Assembly (NCBI GenBank): GCA_008636095.1
Contig: VSJD01000227.1
Location: 1 to 10,000, forward strand
Direction of reading: 5' to 3'
Length of the DNA stretch: 10,000 nucleotides
Source of the DNA: Kiritimatiellota bacterium
Lineage (GTDB): Bacteria; Verrucomicrobiota; Kiritimatiellia; JAAZAB01
Part shown: one piece after another, positions 1 to 5,992 of the stretch
Numbering within the stretch: position 1 is the stretch's first letter
Layout: each line of letters starts with the position of its first letter
The notes under the pieces: model-generated
The model's database searches: none
What the model was told of the DNA's origin: nothing
The model's input: the letters and a program-made list of their open reading frames with translations, nothing else
Translations under genes and position numbers: made by a program

Positions 1-1160
1 TGGAGGTCCATCCGGAAGTGCTGTCCGCCGCGCCGTCGGCCTCGAACCAGCCAGGCTCCGCCAGAGCGCCCCAGGCTCTGCCGAAGCGCTCCGCCCAGGC
101 GAGTCGCCCAGGCGAGAAAGCGGGACCGGGCGCATGCCCGCTGAATCCCAAATACCTTTTTGCATCTTTCGTGGTGGGGCCCTCCAACGAGTTTGCCCAC
201 GCCACCTCGCTGGCCGTGGCCCAGGCACCCGGGAAAGCCTATAATCCGCTCTTCATTTACGGCGGCACGGGGCTCGGCAAGACACACTTGATGCAGGCCA
301 TCGGGCATTATGTAAACGGCCATTCCAAAGCACACGTTAATTATATTTCCTGCGAAGCGTTGATGAACGAATACATTGACTCGCTTCAGAACCGGCGCGT
401 CAAGCACTTCCGCGATAAATATCGCAACACCGACTTGCTGTTGATTGACGACATTCATTTTCTTACCAAAACGGCGGCCCTGCAGGAGGAATTTTTTCAT
501 ACCTTTAATGTCTTGTACGATGCCCACAAGCAGATCGTCATGACCAGCGACCGGCCGGTGAACGAAATCTCGCATCTGGAACAGCGGCTGGTCTCGCGTT
601 TTGAGTGGGGCCTGGTGACGGAGCTGATTCCACCGGATTTCGAGACCCGTATGGCCATTCTGCGTTTCAAACAGCAGTCCCTGAAAATCCAGTTGCCGGA
701 AGATATCATCGTTTTCATTGCCACCCATATCCAGTCCAATATCCGCGTTCTTGAGGGGGCCCTGATCCGGTTGACTTCGTACGCTTCGCTGTATCGTAAA
801 CCGATGACGGCCCAACTGGCTGAGCACCTTTTGCAAAGTACGCTGGACCAGGAAAAGAAGGAGCCGGTCACGCTCATGGTCATTCAGCGCAGCGTTGCGG
901 AATATTTCGACATTCGCCTGGCGGACATGACCAGCGCACACCGCTCCCAGAGCGTGGCCTTGCCGCGCCAGGTGGCCATGTACTTGTGCCGTACGCTGAC
1001 TACCTCCTCGTTTCCGGAAATCGGCATGGCATTCGGCAAGACGCACGCCACGGTTTTGCATGCCTGCCGCCGCGTCGGCCAGCGCATGGAAAAAGATACT
1101 CAATTAAAGCAGGCCGTCGTCAAACTTGCGAAACAGATCGAAATGAATCCTGTTAAATGA
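1..1160 (+). CDS. dnaA: Chromosomal replication initiator protein DnaA (5' end beyond window)
   Basis: DnaA is the AAA+ ATPase that binds oriC and melts it to start replication. The frame is open to base 3, so the gene starts upstream. The GTG at 18 lies in the linker and is not the real start. Numbering from that GTG: low-complexity Pro/Ala/Ser linker (domain II) at about 1-40, Walker A GGTGLGKTH at 82-90, Walker B LLLIDD at 140-145, sensor I MTSD at 175-178, arginine-finger-like SRF with Arg194, sensor II Arg243 in IRVLEGA, and domain IV helix-turn-helix at about 305-352 with HRSQSVALPRQ and FGKTHATVLHA. The roughly 380 residues seen, against about 450 for the family, fit loss of only domain I and part of the linker. 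The recognition helix reads KTHATV where E. coli has GRDHTTV. Non-triplet tandem repeats occur in the linker DNA. dnaN follows on the same strand after 221 bp. Confidence 0.97.
   Translation, partial: EVHPEVLSAAPSASNQPGSARAPQALPKRSAQASRPGEKAGPGACPLNPKYLFASFVVGPSNEFAHATSLAVAQAPGKAYNPLFIYGGTGLGKTHLMQAIGHYVNGHSKAHVNYISCEALMNEYIDSLQNRRVKHFRDKYRNTDLLLIDDIHFLTKTAALQEEFFHTFNVLYDAHKQIVMTSDRPVNEISHLEQRLVSRFEWGLVTELIPPDFETRMAILRFKQQSLKIQLPEDIIVFIATHIQSNIRVLEGALIRLTSYASLYRKPMTAQLAEHLLQSTLDQEKKEPVTLMVIQRSVAEYFDIRLADMTSAHRSQSVALPRQVAMYLCRTLTTSSFPEIGMAFGKTHATVLHACRRVGQRMEKDTQLKQAVVKLAKQIEMNPVK
51..117 (+). repeat. Imperfect tandem repeats in the dnaA linker
   Basis: Two adjacent 20 bp units (51-70 and 71-90) both begin CCAGGCTC and agree at about 16 of 20 positions. 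Just downstream, CGCCCAGGCGAGT (92-104) is followed at once by CGCCCAGGCGAGA (105-117), a 13 bp tandem pair with one mismatch. Neither unit length is a multiple of three, so the copies are read in different frames and encode different residues (AQAS, then RPGE). They lie in the flexible domain II linker, which tolerates length and sequence change. Confidence 0.75.
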
Positions 1161-1251
1161 CCGTTGATACATTGCATACAGGTTGGTTATAAAACTGATG
1201 ATAAGTCGAGGGTTAATTACTTTCGTTAATACATAAACAGGATCAACGTTT

Positions 1252-1260
1252 TTATTAACA
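1252..1260 (+). promoter_or_regulatory. DnaA-box-like 9-mer TTATTAACA
   Basis: Matches TTATNCACA except for A in place of C at position 6. It lies mid-way in the dnaA-dnaN gap and is followed by CAC. Functional binding is an inference. Confidence 0.4.
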
Positions 1261-1307
1261 CACCCACTGACAGCCAAATGATCAGCGTGCATATAAACAA
1301 AAGTCGC

Positions 1308-1316
1308 TTATCAACA
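1308..1316 (+). promoter_or_regulatory. DnaA-box-like 9-mer TTATCAACA
   Basis: One mismatch (position 6, A for C) from TTATCCACA. It ends two bases before the candidate -35 element of dnaN, so DnaA bound here could affect dnaN transcription as well as initiation. Confidence 0.45.
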
Positions 1317-1318
1317 GA

Positions 1319-1347
1319 TTGAACAGTCTTAATACGACGAATATATA
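1319..1347 (+). promoter_or_regulatory. Candidate sigma-70-type promoter of dnaN
   Basis: TTGAAC (1319-1324) is followed after exactly 17 bp by TATATA (1342-1347), which overlaps a perfect TATAAT at 1346-1351 (21 bp spacing). Transcription would start near 1354-1358, giving a leader of about 25 nt before the dnaN ATG. The region is AT-rich, so chance -10 matches are easy. Confidence 0.45.
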
Positions 1348-1381
1348 TAATTAAGTTAATACTATTAGTAAAGGAGCCATC

Positions 1382-2476
1382 ATGAAATTTGGAATTACCA
1401 AGGAATCGTTTTTAAAAGGTTTACAGCAGGTTCAATCCGTAATCAGCACGCATTCCACGCTTCCCATTTTGTTTAATGTTTTGCTTAAGGCGGAAAAACA
1501 GAAGATGTCGCTGGTGGCCACGGACCTGGCAGTGAGCATCCGGTGTAACGTGGAAGCTAATATTAAAAAAACCGGTGCCAGTACGTTTCCCGCCCGACGC
1601 CTGCTGAGCATTGTCCGCGAACTGCCACAGGAAGAAGTGGAAATCGAGGTTACGGATAGCAATGTAGCCTCCATTCAATGCGGATCCTCGGACTATAAGA
1701 TATTTGGCCTGGCGGCAGACGAATTTCCACCGTTACCGACTTTTGATGACAGCCGGGCGGTAACCATCAATCAGGGCACGTTCAAGGAAATGCTGAAAAA
1801 AACGGTGTACGCGGCTTCCATAGATGAGAGCCGGCCGATTTTGAATGGAATTATGCTGGGCATGCGCGAGCAAAAATTAACCATGGTGGCAACAGATGGC
1901 AGGCGCCTGGCACTGGTTGAGCAGGAAATCGAAGTACCACCGGACGTGCAAAGCGACCTGGTCATTCCCACGAAAACCGTTAATGAACTGATCAAAGTGC
2001 TGGGCGATGAAGGGATGGTCAAGATTCAAGCACTTCCCAATATGGTAGCTTTTGATATGGCGGAAGTGCTGATCACATCCAAGCTGATTGAGGGTAGTTA
2101 TCCGAATTTCAAGCAGGTCATTCCGAGCCAATGCGAGGAACGTATTGCCATAGATCGCGAGAATCTGTTGGCCGCCATTCGGCGCGTGGCCCTGCTGACC
2201 AGCGAAAAGAATCCCTCGGTCAAGCTGACCTTCGCAAAAAACCAGGTTCAGATTGTAGTTGTAACACCGGATGTTGGCGAGGCGCGCGAGTCCATTCCCA
2301 TCAAGTATACGGGCAAAACAATTTCCATGGCCTTTAATCCGGAATACCTGATGGATCCGCTCCGCAACTTGACCAGTGACGAGGTGGCCATCGAACTGGT
2401 GGATGAATTGAGTCCGGCCGTCATCAAGTGCGACATCCCCTTCCTATACGTTCTGATGCCACTAAGGCTGAACTAG
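1382..2476 (+). CDS. dnaN: DNA polymerase III sliding clamp (beta subunit)
   Basis: This is the ring-forming processivity clamp that tethers DNA polymerase III and recruits repair polymerases, ligase and Hda-type regulators. The 364 residues match the usual size of about 366. The N-terminus MKFGITKESFLKGLQQVQSV, the segment SRPILNGIMLGM with ATDGRRLALVE at about 150-180, and the C-terminal YVLMPLRL are typical of the family; the last forms part of the clamp-binding cleft. The ATG at 1382 is supported by AAGGAG at 1371-1376, five bases upstream. It lies downstream of dnaA in the common dnaA-dnaN order. A candidate promoter lies in the gap, so it may be transcribed separately from dnaA. recF does not follow; the next gene is convergent, 77 bp away, and no convincing terminator is visible between them. 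Confidence 0.98.
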   Translation: MKFGITKESFLKGLQQVQSVISTHSTLPILFNVLLKAEKQKMSLVATDLAVSIRCNVEANIKKTGASTFPARRLLSIVRELPQEEVEIEVTDSNVASIQCGSSDYKIFGLAADEFPPLPTFDDSRAVTINQGTFKEMLKKTVYAASIDESRPILNGIMLGMREQKLTMVATDGRRLALVEQEIEVPPDVQSDLVIPTKTVNELIKVLGDEGMVKIQALPNMVAFDMAEVLITSKLIEGSYPNFKQVIPSQCEERIAIDRENLLAAIRRVALLTSEKNPSVKLTFAKNQVQIVVVTPDVGEARESIPIKYTGKTISMAFNPEYLMDPLRNLTSDEVAIELVDELSPAVIKCDIPFLYVLMPLRLN

Positions 2477-2553
2477 ATCGCAGTAACGGCTTTAATAACG
2501 CCCCGGCTGCCCGGCCGTCGCCAAGGCGCTATGAATTAGGTCTTGAAGTTAAG

Positions 2554-3747
2554 CTACTTTCCTGCTGCGTTCTTGCCGTTGGGGTTACCGAAGAAACGCC
2601 GAAAGACTTGCGCCGCTTCCGGGGTGTTCAGCACGTCGTTAAGAGAGCATACGTGCACTCGCGTGCAGCCACCATCCAGAATGGCCTGAAGCTCCGCCGT
2701 CAGACGCGCACCAGACTTAACCGGATACTTGCCGTAGCCGATCAAGGCGGCACCGTGCGGCCGGGAATGGTAGCGATTGGCTTCCTGCGCGATAACACGA
2801 GCGTACGCTTTAATCTTGTTCGTGTTCCAAAAAGGGTCGAAGAACCATGCGGCGGTCTGGACGCAGACGTCGAGATTGAGGCGGTTACCGTACAGCGGTT
2901 CAGGAAGGTAGACCGGATAGATGTGAGTGATAACCTGTGCGGCGGGGCTGACAGTCTTCACATATGCTGAGAGACGATTGTTAAAGGCGACCAACGTTTC
3001 GAGCGAAAAACGATCCAAGGCCAGTTCTCGTGAGAGTTCGGGGTGCTGTTCCTGGTAGACAGCGAATTGTAGCCTTGACGTTTGACACAGGCAACTGCGA
3101 TAGTTCCGGTAGCCGATGTAGTCCAATGCCACGCCCTTCACGCCGGGGAAATTCAGCATCTCGTCGATCTGTTTCTTGAACGCTTCGATGACCCGCGGAT
3201 CGTGGAAACACAGTAGCGGCGTTTCAAGCACTTCCATTTCATTTACGGGTTCGCCGCCGAATTGGTATCGGGATTTACCGGGGGTCTTGTCTGCCTGGAT
3301 ACGCCGCAGGGCCTCATCCTCTGTAGCGCTCATAACCTGGAGCGGCGGCTCAAAATCGGGATATGCTTTCTTCCACGCCGGGATATCACCCAGGAACAAC
3401 CATGCATAGATGCCCATGCCGCGCTGTTTACCGAGTTCGATGAAGCGCGCGAAGTTCGTGGAATCTTCATGGTGCACGACCAATTCCGCGAAACCGATTT
3501 CCGCCGCCTTGGGTACGACATCCTCGGCCTTGCCCCCACCCCAGCCGGAGAGTACGCGCTGTTCCATAGTCGCCACTTGGACCTTTGCGGGCAGACGAGT
3601 TGCCTCCCGCCGGACAATTTTCTGTTCTGGCGAAGGCGTTTCCGGCTGGATTTGCGTAAAAGAGATGTTTTGGAAACACAATGTCAGCAATAGAAAAAGT
3701 CCCGGTTTTCTGATTGATCCAATAACAGCCGAACAGCTTCTTTTCAT
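2554..3747 (-). CDS. Secreted glycoside-hydrolase-like TIM-barrel protein, function unknown
   Basis: 397 residues. The basic N-terminus (KRSCSAVIGSIRK) followed by a hydrophobic run (LFLLLTLCF, about 17-25) and a polar segment looks like a signal peptide. The Cys at 24 lacks a proper lipobox (LTLC), so a lipoprotein is less likely. The mature part has a beta/alpha-barrel feel: AAEIGFAELVVHHED at about 81-95, RGMGIYAWLFLGD at 109-121, PGVKGVALDYIGYR at 201-214, and a C-terminal block AELQAILDGGCTRVHVCSL at about 351-369. The GVALDYIGYR strand resembles the GVHLDYIRYP-type strand of DUF187/GHL10-like putative glycosidases; Asp209 is a candidate active-site acid. The ATG is supported by GGAGG (complement of 3754-3758) six bases upstream. 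It lies 59 bp downstream of the AraC regulator gene on the same strand and is probably co-transcribed. Family membership is inferred from short motifs only; the substrate is unknown. Confidence 0.82.
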   Translation of the reverse strand: MKRSCSAVIGSIRKPGLFLLLTLCFQNISFTQIQPETPSPEQKIVRREATRLPAKVQVATMEQRVLSGWGGGKAEDVVPKAAEIGFAELVVHHEDSTNFARFIELGKQRGMGIYAWLFLGDIPAWKKAYPDFEPPLQVMSATEDEALRRIQADKTPGKSRYQFGGEPVNEMEVLETPLLCFHDPRVIEAFKKQIDEMLNFPGVKGVALDYIGYRNYRSCLCQTSRLQFAVYQEQHPELSRELALDRFSLETLVAFNNRLSAYVKTVSPAAQVITHIYPVYLPEPLYGNRLNLDVCVQTAAWFFDPFWNTNKIKAYARVIAQEANRYHSRPHGAALIGYGKYPVKSGARLTAELQAILDGGCTRVHVCSLNDVLNTPEAAQVFRRFFGNPNGKNAAGK

Positions 3748-3753
3748 GCCGTG

Positions 3754-3758
3754 CCTCC
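3754..3758 (-). promoter_or_regulatory. Ribosome binding site of the GH-like gene
   Basis: CCTCC on the plus strand reads GGAGG on the coding strand, six bases before the ATG. It fixes the start that carries the signal peptide. A perfect AT palindrome AATAATTATT lies just upstream at 3762-3771, within the 59 bp gap to the AraC gene. Confidence 0.7.
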
Positions 3759-3806
3759 GGTAATAATTATTCTTTTGTTTATTATCTACGAATCACTGCT
3801 GTATGG

Positions 3807-4628
3807 TCAAGAGACTTTGCGGCGATAGGCCAGCGGTGCAACACCAAACCGCTTCTTAAATAGGCGGGAAAAATAGTAGTGATCCGGGTATCCAGTCTTG
3901 TCCGCCACATCGCCAACCCTGAGATTATGATCGCGTAATAAGTAAGCCGCGTGCCGCATCCGCAGATGGATCAAGGATTCGATCGGAGAGGCGCCGAAAT
4001 AGCGCTTGAACTCAGCGCTGAAATGCGACACGGAAAGACACGCCTTGCGGGCCAACAGGGACAGCGTCAAAGGTTCCATGAAATGCGTTTCAATGTGCCA
4101 GCGAACCTCCAGCAGGCGGGGCGGCACGGAAACCCGGCTTTCCCGGGCCTGCATCAGGCGACGGATTTCACGGAACCAATTATGAATGATGTTGCGGACA
4201 ATCACCGCGTCAGGCGGCTGGCCGGCAGTCAATTCCAGGTGCAGTGCCATCAGATAGTTCTCCATCACGCCGGCGTTTATATTCGGGATGACGGTGTTGA
4301 GCGGTAACTGTTCGCGCGCGAGCAGGTCGCGAATCAACGTCCCGTCGCAATGAGTCCATGAGTGATTCCAGGATTTCGCGGGGTTGCCGTAATAATGACT
4401 CACCCCACGCGGCCAGATCATTAAGCTATTCGGGGGATGGAAGGTGGTCCCGCGAGCGGAACGGATGATTGTTTCATTATAGAAAAACATGATCAAAATG
4501 TCCCCCGTTCCTGCCGGACGGTCCACAATGCCGGGGGACATAACTTCCCGAATGCCGATGCCGCGAATGCATAGCGCTGCTGTTTGGATGGGCGGACGTT
4601 CAAAGAAATAGCGGATGGTCCTGAGCAT
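3807..4628 (-). CDS. AraC/XylS-family transcriptional regulator
   Basis: 273 residues with the usual layout of a one-component AraC regulator. The N-terminal effector-binding half (about 1-160) has cupin-like features, e.g. PPNSLMIWPRGVSHYYG at 65-81, a pattern seen in sugar-sensing AraC proteins. The C-terminal DNA-binding half (about 172-270) has two helix-turn-helix units: LTLSLLARKACLSVSHFSAEFKRYFG (about 187-212) and VGDVADKTGYPDHYYFSRLFKKRFGVAP (about 238-265), the second carrying the AraC signature. The ATG at 4628 has GGAGGA (complement of 4636-4641) seven bases upstream. It precedes the secreted GH-like gene on the same strand and diverges from the GH172 gene, the classic place for a regulator of a sugar-use locus. 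The effector is unknown; control of both neighbours is inference. Confidence 0.95.
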   Translation of the reverse strand: MLRTIRYFFERPPIQTAALCIRGIGIREVMSPGIVDRPAGTGDILIMFFYNETIIRSARGTTFHPPNSLMIWPRGVSHYYGNPAKSWNHSWTHCDGTLIRDLLAREQLPLNTVIPNINAGVMENYLMALHLELTAGQPPDAVIVRNIIHNWFREIRRLMQARESRVSVPPRLLEVRWHIETHFMEPLTLSLLARKACLSVSHFSAEFKRYFGASPIESLIHLRMRHAAYLLRDHNLRVGDVADKTGYPDHYYFSRLFKKRFGVAPLAYRRKVS

Positions 4629-4772
4629 ATCTCAATCCTCCCAAGCCCTGGCCGTCACGGCACCTGCGCAGCCAATTGCGGAATAAAAGCCAATAGAACA
4701 TGGATCAGGCCCCATGGATGTTTGTTTCAACACTCGCTAATGCAGGTCTTGGCCGGAACGGGGCATAATATA

Positions 4773-4838
4773 GTGTAAAAGAATCATAATTCTATCCATT
4801 GCCGATATTCCATCAATTGTTTATAAATAGGGTGTAAA
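4773..4838. promoter_or_regulatory. Possible operator: GTGTAAA direct repeats and a short palindrome
   Basis: GTGTAAA occurs at 4773-4779 and 4832-4838 (59 bp apart) in the divergent gap, with similar following bases (AGAATCAT and GAGCAT). A palindrome AGAAT-CATA-ATTCT lies at 4780-4793, just upstream of the -35 of the GH172 promoter. AraC-type proteins usually bind direct repeats near the promoters they control, so these are candidate sites, but nothing here shows binding. The rest of the 253 bp gap (4629-4772) shows no clear element. Confidence 0.25.
4799..4827 (+). promoter_or_regulatory. Candidate sigma-70-type promoter of the GH172 gene
   Basis: TTGCCG (4799-4804) and TATAAA (4822-4827) are separated by 17 bp, the optimal spacing. 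Transcription would begin near 4834, leaving a leader of roughly 48 nt that carries the Shine-Dalgarno site AGGAGG at 4870-4875. Confidence 0.5.
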
Positions 4839-4881
4839 GAGCATTGTTTATCAACCATTCGATATCAAAAGGAGGGGCGGC

Positions 4882-5982
4882 ATGTCAACCGAATCTTTAG
4901 CCTGCGGCCTGGGAACGATCAGCAGATTGTCCAAAACCATCACCCGGTCCATTACAGCGGAAAACGTGTATGGCGAAAAAGGCCGTGGCGGCATGGCGGA
5001 GGCGAGCGCTGCGCCCCAGCCCGAAGTTGTGAAAATCGGCCAGCCCTGGGATGGACCAAACCCTTGCGCCCGCGATCTGGGTCGGACCTGGAAGGGCCGC
5101 CCTTGCATTACGCTTATCAAAGGATCCACAACCACCTTGATGGACGTGGATGGCCCCGGCATGATCCAGCATATCTGGATTACCTGTGATCCCAAAAGCT
5201 TCCGCGACTTGATTATCCGGATGTATTGGGATGGCGAAACGATGCCCAGCGTGGAAAGTCCGCTGGGCGATTTGTTCTGCAATGGCTGGAAGACGCGGGT
5301 CAATATCCTTGCCTTGCCGATTAACGTGAATCCCGCCGGCGCGCTCAATAGCTACTTCCCGATGCCGTTCCAGAAGCATGCGCGGATCACCGTGGAAAAC
5401 AGGGCTCCGGAAAACCAAGGCGGCTTCTTTTATTCCATTACGTATGCCCTCGGGGACGTGGATCCTCAAGACGCCTATTTTCATGCCCGGTTCCGCCGCA
5501 CCAATCCCTTGCCATACAAGGAGGATTACGTAATTCTGGATGACGTCCGGGGCCGGGGACAATATGTGGGAACGTATATGGCCTGGCAGCAGAACTCCTC
5601 GGGCTGGTGGGGGGAAGGCGAAATCAAGATGTTCATTGATGGCGATAAAGAATTCCCGACGATTTGCGGTACCGGCACCGAGGATTATTTCGGCGGTGCG
5701 TGGGGTTTCGGCCAGAATTTTTCTGCGCCATTTCTAGGCTATCCATTCGGCGCTTGTGACGGCAAGCCGGGCAATCGGCATGGTCTCTATCGGTTCCATA
5801 TCATGGATCCGATCCGCTTTGCCCGGGATATCAAGGTTACGATGCAAGCCGTTGGCTGGCGCAGTGAAGGCCGCTATCTGCCCCTGCAGGATGATATTGC
5901 TTCGGTGGCGTATTGGTACCAGACCGAACCGCATCGGCCGTTCCCGGCGCTTCCGGATCGTGATAGCCTGGAAGTCATTTGA
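4882..5982 (+). CDS. DUF2961 / GH172 family glycoside hydrolase
   Basis: 366 residues. The family hallmarks are the opening TRSITAENVYGEKGRGGMA (about 21-39), the beta-strand run GPGMIQHIWITC (91-102), FFYSITY (182-188), GEGEIKMFIDGD (244-255) and CGTGTEDYFGGAW (262-274). Glu245 or Glu247 and Glu267 are candidates for the acidic catalytic pair. Characterised GH172 members act on furanosides (alpha-D-fructofuranosidase/difructose dianhydride enzymes and D-arabinofuranosidases) and assemble as trimers or larger; the substrate here cannot be read from sequence. There is no signal peptide and the catalytic region starts almost at residue 10, so the protein is probably cytoplasmic and single-domain. 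The ATG at 4882 follows AGGAGG at 4870-4875, six bases upstream. It diverges from an AraC gene, its likely regulator, and converges with the rlmD-like gene, 10 bp away, with no visible terminator. Confidence 0.94.
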   Translation: MSTESLACGLGTISRLSKTITRSITAENVYGEKGRGGMAEASAAPQPEVVKIGQPWDGPNPCARDLGRTWKGRPCITLIKGSTTTLMDVDGPGMIQHIWITCDPKSFRDLIIRMYWDGETMPSVESPLGDLFCNGWKTRVNILALPINVNPAGALNSYFPMPFQKHARITVENRAPENQGGFFYSITYALGDVDPQDAYFHARFRRTNPLPYKEDYVILDDVRGRGQYVGTYMAWQQNSSGWWGEGEIKMFIDGDKEFPTICGTGTEDYFGGAWGFGQNFSAPFLGYPFGACDGKPGNRHGLYRFHIMDPIRFARDIKVTMQAVGWRSEGRYLPLQDDIASVAYWYQTEPHRPFPALPDRDSLEVI

Positions 5983-5992
5983 GCATTGGTCT

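Larger units (their letters stand above)
1161..1381. other. dnaA-dnaN intergenic region, putative oriC
   Basis: This 221 bp gap is clearly richer in AT than the flanking genes and holds no plausible gene. It contains DnaA-box-like 9-mers TTATTAACA (1252-1260) and TTATCAACA (1308-1316), with weaker relatives ACATAAACA (1231-1239) and ATATAAACA (1291-1299). All share NAACA at the 3' end and differ from the E. coli consensus TTATNCACA at position 6. The heptamer TTAATAC occurs three times (1226-1232, 1329-1335, 1356-1362). An AT-rich stretch at about 1339-1372 could be a DNA unwinding element and overlaps the dnaN promoter. Origins in many bacteria lie beside dnaA, either upstream of it or between it and dnaN. 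Only the downstream side is visible here, so the origin call is inference. Confidence 0.5.

Noticed and set aside
2477..2553. Terminator between dnaN and the convergent GH-like gene
   Set aside because: Only scattered GC-rich short arms (such as CGCC-AA-GGCG) without a following T-run on either strand.
2428..2970. 180-residue open frame on the plus strand overlapping the 3' end of dnaN
   Set aside because: It lies opposite the GH-like gene, has no ribosome site, resembles no family, and its composition (Arg-rich, irregular) is that of an antisense shadow.
3762..3771. Palindrome AATAATTATT as an operator
   Set aside because: A perfect 10 bp palindrome made only of A and T in an AT-rich gap is not distinctive enough to call a site.
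4848..4856. TTATCAACC in the divergent gap as another DnaA box
   Set aside because: Single isolated 9-mer with two departures from TTATNCACA, 3.5 kb from the dnaA-dnaN gap and without neighbours of the same type.
4897..5562. 221-residue open frame on the minus strand
   Set aside because: It is antisense to the GH172 coding sequence, which has a promoter, ribosome site and family motifs.
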